From contig NZ_CP053382.1 of the NCBI RefSeq assembly GCF_014931605.1, positions 2,232,001 to 2,296,000 of the forward strand: 64,000 nucleotides of DNA, in the 5' to 3' direction. Shown here one piece after another: positions 56,580 to 64,000 of this stretch. The stretch comes from Halomonas sp. MCCC 1A13316. Lineage in GTDB: Bacteria; Pseudomonadota; Gammaproteobacteria; Pseudomonadales; Halomonadaceae. Numbering within the stretch: the first letter of the stretch is position 1; each line of letters opens with the position of its first letter. Position numbers and translations under genes: made by a program. The notes beneath the pieces were generated by a model, which worked only from the letters and a program-made list of their open reading frames with translations, had not been told where the DNA came from and did no database searches.

Positions 56580-58601
56580 CTAGCCCAGCGCCAGCTGACG
56601 CTCCTTCAACTCATGCAGCCGATCACGCAGCCTGGCCGCTTCCTCGAACTCCAGGTTCTGGGCCGCCTCGAACATGGCGTCCTCGACCCGCGAGACCTCC
56701 TTGACCAGGTCCGTCGGCGATAGCTCCGAGAGGTCGTAGATCGCCGCGCCCTCGGCCACCTTGCGCTCGCTGCGCCGTCCCTTGCCCTTGCGCCCCGGCG
56801 CCTGAGCCGCTTCCATGATGTCGGCCACCGAGCGGGTGACGGTGGTCGGCGTGATGCCGTGCTCCTCGTTGTGTGCGACCTGCTTGGCCCGGCGCCGCTC
56901 GGTCTCGTCGATAGCGCGACGCATGGAGTCGGTTACCCGATCGGCGTAGAGGATCGCCTTGCCGTGGGCGTTGCGCGCCGCCCGGCCAATGGTCTGGATC
57001 AGCGAGCGCTCGTTGCGCAGGAAACCTTCCTTGTCGGCGTCGAGGATCGCCACCAGCGATACCTCGGGGATGTCGAGCCCCTCGCGCAGCAGGTTGATGC
57101 CCACCAGCACATCGAACTTGCCCAGGCGCAGGTCGCGGATGATCTCCACCCGCTCCACGGTGTCGATATCGGAGTGCAGGTAGCGCACCCGGACACCATG
57201 TTCGTCGAAGTATTCGGTGAGGTCCTCCGCCATGCGCTTGGTCAGGGTAGTGACCAGCACCCGCTCGCCCACCTCCGTACGCAGGCGAATTTCGGAGAGC
57301 AGGTCGTCGACCTGGGTCGAGGCCGGGCGCACCTCGATCTCGGGATCGACCAGTCCGGTGGGACGCACCACCTGCTCTACCACCTGCCCGGCGTGCGCGG
57401 CCTCATAAGGGCCGGGCGTGGCCGAGACGAAAATCGTCTGCGGGCTAATGCTTTCCCACTCTTCGAAGGTCATCGGGCGGTTGTCCAACGCCGATGGCAG
57501 GCGGAAGCCATACTCGACCAGCGTCTCCTTGCGCGAGCGGTCTCCCTTGTACATACCCCCCACCTGGGGAACGCTGACGTGGGACTCGTCGATGAACAGC
57601 AGGGCATCGTCGGGCAGGTAATCGAAGAATGTGGGCGGCGGCTCACCGGGGTTGCGCCCGGAGAGGTAGCGCGAGTAGTTCTCGATGCCGTTGCAGTAGC
57701 CCAGTTCGTTCATCATCTCGAGATCGTAGAGCGTACGCTGCTCGAGCCGCTGGGCCTCCACCAACCGATCGTTCTTGCGCAGCCACGCCAGGCGCTCGAT
57801 CAGCTCGGCCTTGATCCGCTCGGCGGCCGAGATGATCGTCTCCCGCGGCGTCACGTAGTGGCTCTTGGGGTAGATGGTCATGCGCGGGACATGGCCGCGC
57901 ACCTCTCCGGTTAACGGATCGAACAAGCGAATCGAGTCGATCTCGTCGCCGAACAGCTCGACCCGCACCGCCTCCTCGTCGGAATCCGCCGGGTAGATGT
58001 CGATCACGTCGCCGCGCACGCGGTAAGTGCCGCGCTTGAAGTCCATGTCGTTGCGCGTGTACTGCAGCTCCGCCAGGCGGCGCAGGAACGAGCGCTGGTC
58101 AATCAGCTCACCGCGGGTGAAGTGCAGGCGCATCTTCAGGTACTGGTCGGGATCACCAAGACCATAGATCGCCGAGACCGAGACCACGATCAGTGCATCG
58201 CGCCGCTCGAGCAAGGCCTTGGTGGCCGAGAGCCGCATCTGCTCGATGTGGTCGTTGATCGAGGCGTCCTTCTCGATGAAGGTGTCCGACGAGGGTACGT
58301 AGGCTTCAGGCTGGTAGTAGTCGTAGTAAGAGACAAAATACTCGATGGCATTGTCGGGGAAGAAGGACTTGAACTCACCGTAGAGTTGCGCCGCCAGGGT
58401 CTTGTTGGGCGCCATGACGATGGTTGGCCGCTGCAGCCGCTCGACCACGTTGGCCATGGTGAAGGTCTTGCCCGATCCGGTCACGCCGAGCAGCGTCTGG
58501 TGGGCCAGCCCGGACTCGAGCCCGCTGATCAGGCTCTCTATCGCGGCAGGCTGGTCACCGGCGGGCTCGAAATTGGCTTTGAGGCGAAACGGCTTGCTCA
58601 T
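56580..58601 (-). CDS. uvrB: Excinuclease ABC subunit UvrB
   Basis: A 673-residue UvrB, damage-verifying helicase-like subunit of nucleotide excision repair. Walker A is [29 protein letters not shown] lies in the beta-hairpin region. [20 protein letters not shown] is the Walker B/DESH box, [22 protein letters not shown] and [16 protein letters not shown] are helicase motifs V and VI, and the C-terminal UVR motif is [19 protein letters not shown]. Start at [11 protein letters not shown], supported by family alignment. Upstream lies a LexA-like half-box and a hairpin. Fully typical length. Confidence 0.97.
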   Translation of the reverse strand: MSKPFRLKANFEPAGDQPAAIESLISGLESGLAHQTLLGVTGSGKTFTMANVVERLQRPTIVMAPNKTLAAQLYGEFKSFFPDNAIEYFVSYYDYYQPEAYVPSSDTFIEKDASINDHIEQMRLSATKALLERRDALIVVSVSAIYGLGDPDQYLKMRLHFTRGELIDQRSFLRRLAELQYTRNDMDFKRGTYRVRGDVIDIYPADSDEEAVRVELFGDEIDSIRLFDPLTGEVRGHVPRMTIYPKSHYVTPRETIISAAERIKAELIERLAWLRKNDRLVEAQRLEQRTLYDLEMMNELGYCNGIENYSRYLSGRNPGEPPPTFFDYLPDDALLFIDESHVSVPQVGGMYKGDRSRKETLVEYGFRLPSALDNRPMTFEEWESISPQTIFVSATPGPYEAAHAGQVVEQVVRPTGLVDPEIEVRPASTQVDDLLSEIRLRTEVGERVLVTTLTKRMAEDLTEYFDEHGVRVRYLHSDIDTVERVEIIRDLRLGKFDVLVGINLLREGLDIPEVSLVAILDADKEGFLRNERSLIQTIGRAARNAHGKAILYADRVTDSMRRAIDETERRRAKQVAHNEEHGITPTTVTRSVADIMEAAQAPGRKGKGRRSERKVAEGAAIYDLSELSPTDLVKEVSRVEDAMFEAAQNLEFEEAARLRDRLHELKERQLALG

Positions 58602-58620
58602 GGCGACTCCAGACGAGCTA

Positions 58621-58640
58621 CAGGCGCCATGCGGCGCCTG
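58621..58640 (-). terminator. Stem-loop between OsmC-like gene and uvrB
   Basis: CAGGCGCC and GGCGCCTG form a perfect 8-bp stem with an ATGC loop, 20 bp before the uvrB start codon on the minus strand. It may end transcription from the OsmC-like gene or act as a uvrB leader hairpin. No U-tract is present. Confidence 0.45.
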
Positions 58641-58649
58641 GGCGGAACG

Positions 58650-58670
58650 TACCGATAGCGAAAAACAGTA
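58650..58670 (-). promoter_or_regulatory. LexA-like box upstream of uvrB
   Basis: On the minus strand TACTGTTTTTCGCTATCGGTA lies about 50-70 bp upstream of uvrB. The left half TACTGT matches the LexA consensus; the right half departs (ATCGGTA instead of ACAGTA). A TATACT -10-like sequence overlaps it. This could be a weak SOS operator. Confidence 0.4.
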
Positions 58671-58687
58671 TAAGACCGATTCCCGGC

Positions 58688-59110
58688 CTACGCTTCGGCA
58701 ACAAGGGCGGTGCGCGTGGTGACCTCCACGGTGGCGCTGGTCATCAGGCGGTGAATGGGACACTTGTGGCTGATCTCCTCGAGCCGGGCCCGCTGCACCT
58801 CGTCCTCGATGCCGTGGAAAGTCATCACCACTTCGAGTCGGTAAGTGCCCTTGCGTTCCTCGCTGTCGTCGCGATTGACCCTGACGCTGACTCCCTCGAG
58901 CGGCCACTGCTTGCGCTGGGCGTACATCTGCGCAGTGATGGCCTTGCAGGCGCCGAGGGAAAGGTCAAAGTAATCGTGCGGGTCCGGTGCAGTGCCCTCA
59001 CCGCCGTACGCCTTTGGCACGTCCACAAACAGGTCCTCGAAGCCCTCTATCCGGACCCGCTGACGAAGGATGCTGTTGCGTTCGCTGACGATTTCGATAG
59101 CCTTGTGCAT
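58688..59110 (-). CDS. OsmC-family protein
   Basis: A 140-residue OsmC/Ohr superfamily protein. The two family cysteines are visible, in [16 protein letters not shown] and [10 protein letters not shown], as required for peroxide reduction. The [13 protein letters not shown] region is typical of the YhfA/OsmC-like branch, so an organic hydroperoxide or general OsmC-like role is likely. The methionine at MHKAIEIV is chosen because an upstream TTG overlaps the previous gene. It follows a 65-residue HMA-fold protein by 16 bp and precedes uvrB. Confidence 0.83.
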   Translation of the reverse strand: MHKAIEIVSERNSILRQRVRIEGFEDLFVDVPKAYGGEGTAPDPHDYFDLSLGACKAITAQMYAQRKQWPLEGVSVRVNRDDSEERKGTYRLEVVMTFHGIEDEVQRARLEEISHKCPIHRLMTSATVEVTTRTALVAEA

Positions 59111-59126
59111 TGACTGTTCCGCTCGG

Positions 59127-59324
59127 TTATTTGATTTCAATAGGTAGATTTAAGGCTTGAACAGCCCTTATCAACGCATCGCGGCTGACACGGCCTTCCA
59201 CATCCGCCCCATGGCGACCCACCTCTGCACTCTCCACGCCATCCACCATCATCAGGGCCGTGGTGATACGGTTAACCTGATCGGCGCTATCCACGCCGCT
59301 GAAACTGAGCGACTGCTGTGGCAT
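59127..59324 (-). CDS. Small HMA-fold protein lacking the metal-binding CxxC
   Basis: A 65-residue protein with the beta-alpha-beta-beta-alpha-beta pattern of heavy-metal-associated domains: SLSFSGV, RITTALMMVDGVESAEV (conserved GV turn) and GRVSRDALIRAVQALN. The GMxCxxC metal loop is replaced by GVDSADQ, so neither cysteine is present and copper binding in the usual way is not expected. Start follows GGGGAG. It precedes the OsmC-like gene by 16 bp and may be co-translated. Function is unknown. Confidence 0.6.
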   Translation of the reverse strand: MPQQSLSFSGVDSADQVNRITTALMMVDGVESAEVGRHGADVEGRVSRDALIRAVQALNLPIEIK

Positions 59325-59463
59325 GCATGACTCCCCTGGGCATGGAACAAGGAAAAACCAAGTCTAGCATGACCCTCTGGAGGCGACACCGCTTGCAATC
59401 GGTCGCTTGCGCCCGCATACCCTACTTAAAGTATTCCCCACGACGACCCGGAGCCAGACAGGC

Positions 59464-60504
59464 ATGAGCGATTGGATAACCGCCCTGGGTGGGCGACGCG
59501 TGAGCGATGAACGGGTGGCATTCGATACTCCCGACCCCGCCCGCCAGGCCAAGGAGCGCACCGTCATCACGCCTCTCGTCCAATTTGGCGTACTCGACGT
59601 GACCGGGCCCGGTGCCGGAAAGCTGCTGCAAGGCCAGACCAGTGCCCAGGTCGATCTCGCCGATGGCGACTACGCCCCGTTGACCTGCTTCTGCAGCGCC
59701 AAGGGGCGCATGCTGGCCAACGCCCAACTATTGCGAATCGACGCCGACCGTTACCGCCTGATCCTGCATCGCGGCCTGCTGGAGCCGCTGCGTGACCACC
59801 TCAAGAAGTTTGCTCCCTTCTACAAGAGCGAGCTTTCCATTCGTGACGACCTGGCGCTGCTGGGGCTGACCGGCAAGGAAGCTCTCGCCCTGGCCGAGGT
59901 GCACTTCGACGTCACGCCGCCCGCGCTGTGGCATCAGGTCGGCGACCAGGAGTTCCAGTTGCTGGCCCATCCCGGCCCGCAGCAGCGGCTGTTGGCCTGC
60001 CTGCCGCTGCCCCAGGCCGAAGCGATTGCCAGCCGCCTCGCCGAACAGGCACTTCTGGTGGGCAATGCCGTATGGTGCCTGCAAGACATTCAGGCCGGAC
60101 TCGCCTGGCTCACCCCCACCCATCAGGATGCCCTGCTGCCGCAGATGATCAATTGGGAGGCGCTGGGTGGCGTCAGTTTCAAGAAAGGCTGCTACACCGG
60201 CCAGGAAGTCGTGGCGCGTGCGCATTTTCGCGGCCAGGTGAAGAAGCGCCTGGTGCGGGCCCAGCTGGAAGGCGATCGCCTGCCCGAACTGGGTACAACA
60301 GTGGTCGATGAGAATGGCAAGAGCCAGGGCGAGGTCGTGGCTGCGGAGCTAGACGCCTACGGCCAGGTCGAGGTGCTGGCAGTACTCACCACCAAGGAGG
60401 AAATTGGGCCGCTGAGCGTAGACGGCCAGGCCGTCAAGCTATTGAAGCTGCCCTATCCCATCGAGCGGCTCGATCCGGAAAACCTGGCGCAGGCGGCCGG
60501 CTGA
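59464..60504 (+). CDS. ygfZ: tRNA-modifying/Fe-S maintenance protein YgfZ
   Basis: A 346-residue folate-binding YgfZ/GcvT-like protein that supports Fe-S enzymes such as MiaB and radical SAM proteins. The defining motif KGCYTGQEVVARAHFRG, with the conserved cysteine, is present. An N-terminal LLQGQTSAQVDL and CFCSAKGRMLANAQLLR segments match the family. The methionine after CAGACAGGC is chosen (MSDWITAL); the reading extends 19 codons farther upstream. Convergent with the TatD gene (15 bp apart). Confidence 0.93.
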   Translation: MSDWITALGGRRVSDERVAFDTPDPARQAKERTVITPLVQFGVLDVTGPGAGKLLQGQTSAQVDLADGDYAPLTCFCSAKGRMLANAQLLRIDADRYRLILHRGLLEPLRDHLKKFAPFYKSELSIRDDLALLGLTGKEALALAEVHFDVTPPALWHQVGDQEFQLLAHPGPQQRLLACLPLPQAEAIASRLAEQALLVGNAVWCLQDIQAGLAWLTPTHQDALLPQMINWEALGGVSFKKGCYTGQEVVARAHFRGQVKKRLVRAQLEGDRLPELGTTVVDENGKSQGEVVAAELDAYGQVEVLAVLTTKEEIGPLSVDGQAVKLLKLPYPIERLDPENLAQAAG

Positions 60505-60519
60505 AGCGGCTCGAAGCCC

Positions 60520-61281
60520 TCAGTCGATGCCGAACACGCGTTTCGCGGTCGCCGTGCTCTGTGCGGCGATCGCCTCGGCGCTCCCCCCCCGCAGTTTTGC
60601 CACCGTCTCGCACACCTGGCCGATACGCGCCGGCTCATTGCGCTGCCCCTGATGACCGCACAGCGGCATATCCGGGCTGTCGGTCTCCAGCACGAAGCCA
60701 TCCTCGGGCAGGCTTTTCACCGCACGCCACAGGCGTTGAGCGCGCTCGTAGGTGACCGCACCGCCCAGCCCCACCACGAAGCCGAGGTCGAGGAACTTCC
60801 ACGCCTGGTCCGGTGAGCCGGAAAAGGCGTGGATCAGACCGCCTGCTGGCAGATCGAGCTGCCGAAGTCGCTGGGACACCTTGTCGTTGGCATGCACGCA
60901 ATGTATCACCACCGGCAACCGGCGCGACTTGGCCAGGCGCAGTTGGGCGTTGAACAACGCCCACTGGGCATCCAGGGTCTCCTCGAAGCGTGCATCGATG
61001 CCGCACTCACCCAGCGCCTTCACCTCTTGCTGCTCGTCGAGCATGCGGGCCAAGGCCTCGACATCGCCTTCGCCATGCTCATGCATGAAATAGGGATGCA
61101 GGCCAAGGCTGACATGGACGTCAGCGCGCTTGCCCAGCGCCAGCACCGCCGGCCAGCGCTCGCGGGTCGTGCCCGGGACCATGAAAAGACCGACGCCGGC
61201 TGCCCGGGCGCGCTCGAACATTGCCTCGCGATCGTCATCGAAGGCTTCGAAGTCGAGATGGCAGTGAGCGTCTATCAACAT
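60520..61281 (-). CDS. TatD-family metal-dependent hydrolase
   Basis: A 253-residue TatD-type deoxyribonuclease/hydrolase. Metal ligands are in MLIDAHCHLDF (His-x-His), ALGECGIDARF (Glu), PVVIHCVHAND (His), and GLIHAFSGSPDQA (His) with LETDSPDMPL (Asp). This looks like the YjjV branch. Two starts are three codons apart. The second (MLIDAHCH) is preferred since AAGGAG lies 10 bases upstream of it but only one base from the first. Confidence 0.88.
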   Translation of the reverse strand: MLIDAHCHLDFEAFDDDREAMFERARAAGVGLFMVPGTTRERWPAVLALGKRADVHVSLGLHPYFMHEHGEGDVEALARMLDEQQEVKALGECGIDARFEETLDAQWALFNAQLRLAKSRRLPVVIHCVHANDKVSQRLRQLDLPAGGLIHAFSGSPDQAWKFLDLGFVVGLGGAVTYERAQRLWRAVKSLPEDGFVLETDSPDMPLCGHQGQRNEPARIGQVCETVAKLRGGSAEAIAAQSTATAKRVFGID

Positions 61282-61321
61282 CCGTGTCATGCTCCTTGCG
61301 TGGAATGGCCACGCCGCCGTG

Positions 61322-61810
61322 TCACCTCGATTCGGGTTGCATTGCAGGCAACTGCGAGGTGCAGGCCGGGCAGCGGCTGGCCGGAATGGGAATCTTGCTC
61401 AGACAGTACGGGCAATCCTTGACGGTGGGTGCGGCTGCCGTCTCGGGGCGATAGGCCAGGTTCTTGAGCCGGTTGATGTTGCGAATCAGCAGAAAGGTAG
61501 CGAAAGCCACGATGAGGAACGATAGCAAGGCATTCAGGAACAGACCGTAGTTGAGGGTCACTGCCCCGGCCGCCTGGGCCTGTTCCAGGGTGTGGTAGAT
61601 CTCGTCGCCAGTGCCGTCGCGCAGTACCAGGAACTGGTTGGTGAAATTCATTCCGCCCGTCACCAGGCCGATCAACGGGGTAAAGACATCCTTCACCAGG
61701 CTGTTGACGATGGAGGTGAAGGCAGCGCCGATGATGATACCCACCGCCATGTCGACGACATTGCCCTTGACCGCGAATTCGCGGAACTCCTTCAGCATCT
61801 TGGATGCCAT
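61322..61810 (-). CDS. mscL: Large-conductance mechanosensitive channel MscL with C-terminal zinc-ribbon-like tail
   Basis: A 162-residue MscL. The amphipathic N-terminus MASKMLKEFREFAVKGNVVD leads to TM1 (about 20-45, DMAVGIIIGAAFTSIVNSLV), a periplasmic loop and TM2 (about 92-115, LNALLSFLIVAFATFLLIR). Instead of the usual EEVLLLTEIRDLL helix, the C-terminus carries DCPYCLSKIPIPASRCPACTSQL, split here as DCPYCLSKIPI and RCPACTSQL, a CxxC...CxxC zinc-ribbon-like motif. It opens on membrane tension to prevent lysis on hypo-osmotic shock. MASKML is the likely start. Such tails occur in other MscL proteins, to my knowledge. Confidence 0.92.
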   Translation of the reverse strand: MASKMLKEFREFAVKGNVVDMAVGIIIGAAFTSIVNSLVKDVFTPLIGLVTGGMNFTNQFLVLRDGTGDEIYHTLEQAQAAGAVTLNYGLFLNALLSFLIVAFATFLLIRNINRLKNLAYRPETAAAPTVKDCPYCLSKIPIPASRCPACTSQLPAMQPESR

Positions 61811-61859
61811 GTCCCCCATTCCTCCCTTCAACTCCGCGACATTCCCGGCGTGCCTGGCG

Positions 61860-63449
61860 TCAGTGCTCGCGAGTGGCGGCGAAGCGAATCTCCGGCCAGC
61901 GCTCCTGAGTCATCTGCAGGTTGACCCTCGTGGGAGCAATGTAGGTCAGGTAGCCGCCGCCATCCAGCGCCAGGTTGGTGCTCGCCTTGCGCCTGAACTC
62001 GTCGAGCTTCTTGGCATCGTCGCAATAGATCCAGCGCGCGGTCTGCACGTTGACCGGCTCATAGACGCAGTCGACCTTGTACTCCTCCTTGAGGCGATGG
62101 GCGACAAGATCGAACTGCAGGGTGCCCACGGCACCCAGGATCAGGTCGTTGTTGTCCAGCGGCTGGAACAGCTGCGTGGCGCCCTCCTCGGAGAGCTGCT
62201 GCAAGCCCTTCTGCAGCGCCTTGAGCTTGAGCGGGTCCTTCAGTTGTACGCGCTTGAACAGCTCCGGGGCAAAGTGCGGAATACCAGTGAAGCGCATGTC
62301 CTCACCCATGGTGAAGGTATCGCCGATCTGGATGGTACCGTGGTTGTGCAGGCCGATGATGTCGCCGGGCCACGCCTCCTCCACATGGGCACGGTCGGAT
62401 GCCATGAATGTCAAAGCATCGGCAATCTTGACGTCCTTGCCCAGACGCACGTGTCGCATCTTCATGTTCTTCTCGTACTTGCCCGAGCAGACCCGCAGGA
62501 AGGCGATACGATCACGGTGTTTGGGGTCCATGTTGGCCTGGATCTTGAACACGAAGCCGGTAAAGCGTGAATCCTGGGCATCGACGCTGCGCGTGTCGGT
62601 CTCGCGCGGCTGGGGAGGCGGCGCGTACTCGACGAAACCGTCGAGCATTTCGCGCACGCCGAAGTTGCCCATGGCGGTACCGAAGTAGACCGGGGTCAGC
62701 TCGCCGCGCAGGTAGGCATCGAGGTCGAATTCATGCGAGGCGCCGCGCACCAATTCCACCTCCATGCGCAGTTCCTCGGCCTGTTCCGCACCCAGCACCG
62801 CCTCGACCTCGGGGCTGTCCAGGCCCTCGATGCGCTTGTCTTCGGGAATGCGGCTGCCCTGCCCCTGGGTATAAAGGTGGATTACATCGTTGTAGAGGTG
62901 ATAGACCCCCTTGAAGTGGCGCCCCATGCCGATCGGCCAGGTCATCGGTGCACACTCGATGTTCAGGACCGTCTCGACCTCGTCCATCACCTCGATGGGG
63001 TCGCGGATGTCGCGATCCATTTTGTTGATGAAGGTGAGGATCGGCGTGGTGCGCAGGCGGCACACTTCCATCAGCTTGATGGTACGCGCCTCGACGCCCT
63101 TGGCACCGTCGATCACCATCAGCGCCGAGTCCACCGCCGTCAACGTGCGGTAGGTATCCTCGGAGAAGTCCTCGTGCCCCGGGGTGTCGAGCAGATTGAC
63201 GATGCGTCCGCCGTAGGGGAACTGCATCACCGAGGTGGTCACCGAGATGCCCCGCTCCTGCTCCATTTTCATCCAGTCGGAGGTGGCGTGGCGGTCGTTG
63301 CGCTTGCTCTTCACCGAACCGGCAAGCTGGATGGCGTTTCCGAACAGCAGCATCTTCTCGGTGATGGTGGTCTTGCCCGCATCGGGGTGCGAGATAATGG
63401 CAAAGGTTCTGCGCAGCCCGACTTCCCGGGCCAGATCGGCATCAGACAT
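61860..63449 (-). CDS. prfC: Peptide chain release factor 3 PrfC
   Basis: A 529-residue translational GTPase that removes RF1/RF2 from the ribosome. The P loop is [19 protein letters not shown]2/G3 include [17 protein letters not shown] and [16 protein letters not shown], and G4 is TFINKMDRD. The C-terminal [15 protein letters not shown] segment and about 529-residue length match RF3 rather than EF-G. A 16-bp perfect palindrome lies 21 bp before the start. Confidence 0.97.
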   Translation of the reverse strand: MSDADLAREVGLRRTFAIISHPDAGKTTITEKMLLFGNAIQLAGSVKSKRNDRHATSDWMKMEQERGISVTTSVMQFPYGGRIVNLLDTPGHEDFSEDTYRTLTAVDSALMVIDGAKGVEARTIKLMEVCRLRTTPILTFINKMDRDIRDPIEVMDEVETVLNIECAPMTWPIGMGRHFKGVYHLYNDVIHLYTQGQGSRIPEDKRIEGLDSPEVEAVLGAEQAEELRMEVELVRGASHEFDLDAYLRGELTPVYFGTAMGNFGVREMLDGFVEYAPPPQPRETDTRSVDAQDSRFTGFVFKIQANMDPKHRDRIAFLRVCSGKYEKNMKMRHVRLGKDVKIADALTFMASDRAHVEEAWPGDIIGLHNHGTIQIGDTFTMGEDMRFTGIPHFAPELFKRVQLKDPLKLKALQKGLQQLSEEGATQLFQPLDNNDLILGAVGTLQFDLVAHRLKEEYKVDCVYEPVNVQTARWIYCDDAKKLDEFRRKASTNLALDGGGYLTYIAPTRVNLQMTQERWPEIRFAATREH

Positions 63450-63470
63450 CAGTCTCGAATTCGTCGTATG

Positions 63471-63486
63471 GCACCCATATGGGTGC
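63471..63486. promoter_or_regulatory. Perfect 16-bp palindrome upstream of prfC
   Basis: GCACCCATATGGGTGC lies 22-37 bases upstream of the prfC start codon. It could be an operator or a leader hairpin near the ribosome-binding site. The flanking ATGGCAC recurs about 29 bases farther upstream (GATGGCACGC). Function unknown. Confidence 0.45.
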
Positions 63487-63580
63487 GTGAGTGTGGGATG
63501 GCACGCATTCTACGGCTTTGATACCAAGAGTTGTAGGGCGGTTAGAGGGGGTACTCCACACGGAATAGCGATGCAGACGC

Positions 63581-63606
63581 AAAATGCTCCCCGAAGGGAG
63601 CATTTT
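63581..63606. terminator. Bidirectional rho-independent terminator
   Basis: AAAATGCTCCC and GGGAGCATTTT form an 11-bp stem with a CGAA/UUCG-type tetraloop. It lies 25 bp past the end of the TRAP-permease gene on the minus strand, which runs into it. The strongest terminator in the window. Confidence 0.85.
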
Positions 63607-63630
63607 TTCAGCATGAAACGACCTCAGCCT

Positions 63631-64000
63631 CTACCCATAAGCCAGATTCGGTAGCCACGTTACCAGAGCCGGGAACAGTATGACCAAGAGCAGACCCAGC
63701 GCCTGGATACCCAGGAACGGGAAGGAAGACCGGAAGATCTGACCCATGGTGATATGGGGGGGGCATACTCCCTTGATGTAGAACAGGGCATAACCGAAAG
63801 GGGGGCTAAGAAACGACATCTGCATGTTGACCAAGTATATGACCCCGAACCATAGCGAGACATTGGCTGGATCCACCCCAGGCAACCCTAGCACACCATC
63901 GAAGCTCAACCCTTTTATCAGCGGAACGAAGATAGGCACCGCCAGCAGCAGAATGCCCACCCAGTCGAGGAACATCCCCAGTGCCACCAGGAGAACCATC
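63631..64000 (-). CDS. TRAP transporter large permease (DctM-like), C-terminal part
   Basis: The last 122 visible residues of a large TRAP-transporter membrane subunit; the N-terminal part lies beyond the right edge. Visible helices: MVLLVALGMFLDWVGILLLAVP, GVIYLVNMQMSFLSPPFGYALFY and LGIQALGLLLVILFPALVTWLP. The Met-Phe-Leu-Asp-Trp helix and the MQMSFLSPPFGYALFYIKG wording are typical of the DctM family, which imports organic acids or osmolytes driven by ions. The start is not in the window; the first visible methionine is internal. It ends at the terminator at 63581-63606. Confidence 0.85.
   Translation of the reverse strand, partial: MVLLVALGMFLDWVGILLLAVPIFVPLIKGLSFDGVLGLPGVDPANVSLWFGVIYLVNMQMSFLSPPFGYALFYIKGVCPPHITMGQIFRSSFPFLGIQALGLLLVILFPALVTWLPNLAYG

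Overview
The window looks like a core chromosomal segment of a moderately halophilic gammaproteobacterium, most probably a Halomonadaceae member (Halomonas or a close genus). Reasons: a complete ectoine operon whose EctA and EctB are 192 and 421 residues, which to my recollection are the Halomonas lengths; the gammaproteobacterial order aspS-ruvCAB-ybgC-tolQRAB-pal-cpoB; the ubiG-mupP-yciK neighbourhood also seen in Pseudomonas; and strongly GC-rich coding sequence. I saw no rRNA, tRNA, CRISPR array or complete insertion sequence, and no gene-free stretch exceeds about 300 bases.

Layout. 1-1.3 kb: an AT-rich palindromic edge followed by a lone tyrosine recombinase. 1.3-4.3 kb: sufE, a ribbon-helix-helix protein, a DJ-1/PfpI protein, yidD, hisI and zur. 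4.3-7.7 kb: a three-gene set of ATP-grasp ligase-like protein, inactive-transglutaminase membrane protein and retropepsin-like lipoprotein. It lies directly beside ectABC (8.0-10.4 kb), so this is an osmoadaptation block. 10.6-12.8 kb: gor and a beta-carbonic anhydrase. 13-22 kb: a five-gene peptide ABC importer, a LysR regulator, an Xaa-Pro dipeptidase and a YheT-type hydrolase, together a peptide uptake and breakdown set. 22-32 kb: msrA, tamB, tamA, a membrane-anchored coiled-coil protein, a degenerate UDP-glucose dehydrogenase homologue and galU, all on the minus strand. 32-34.5 kb: ubiG, mupP, yciK. 34.5-44.7 kb: the tol-pal, ruv and aspS cluster. 44.9-47.7 kb: a hydroxyacid dehydrogenase, a PfkB kinase and a nucleoside hydrolase operon. 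47.7-64 kb: mostly single housekeeping genes (acylphosphatase, Leu/Glu-type dehydrogenase, YihY, NadM-Nudix, a HypT-like LysR, cardiolipin synthase, fumarase, endonuclease VIII, uvrB, OsmC-like, ygfZ, TatD, mscL, prfC), ending inside a TRAP-transporter permease gene.

Several genes share an osmotic or envelope theme: ectABC, the retropepsin/ATP-grasp/transglutaminase set, mscL, OsmC-like, cardiolipin synthase, TamAB and Tol-Pal. The strongest candidates for something not properly described are (1) the galU-coupled UDP-glucose dehydrogenase homologue, which has lost its NAD-binding glycines and its catalytic cysteine and is followed by a coiled-coil membrane protein and tamAB; (2) the retropepsin/transglutaminase/ATP-grasp trio beside ectABC; and (3) a 65-residue HMA-fold protein without metal-binding cysteines, paired with an OsmC-like protein.

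Starts were chosen by reading Shine-Dalgarno-like sequences and by family length. Functions rest on recognised motifs, not on database searches.
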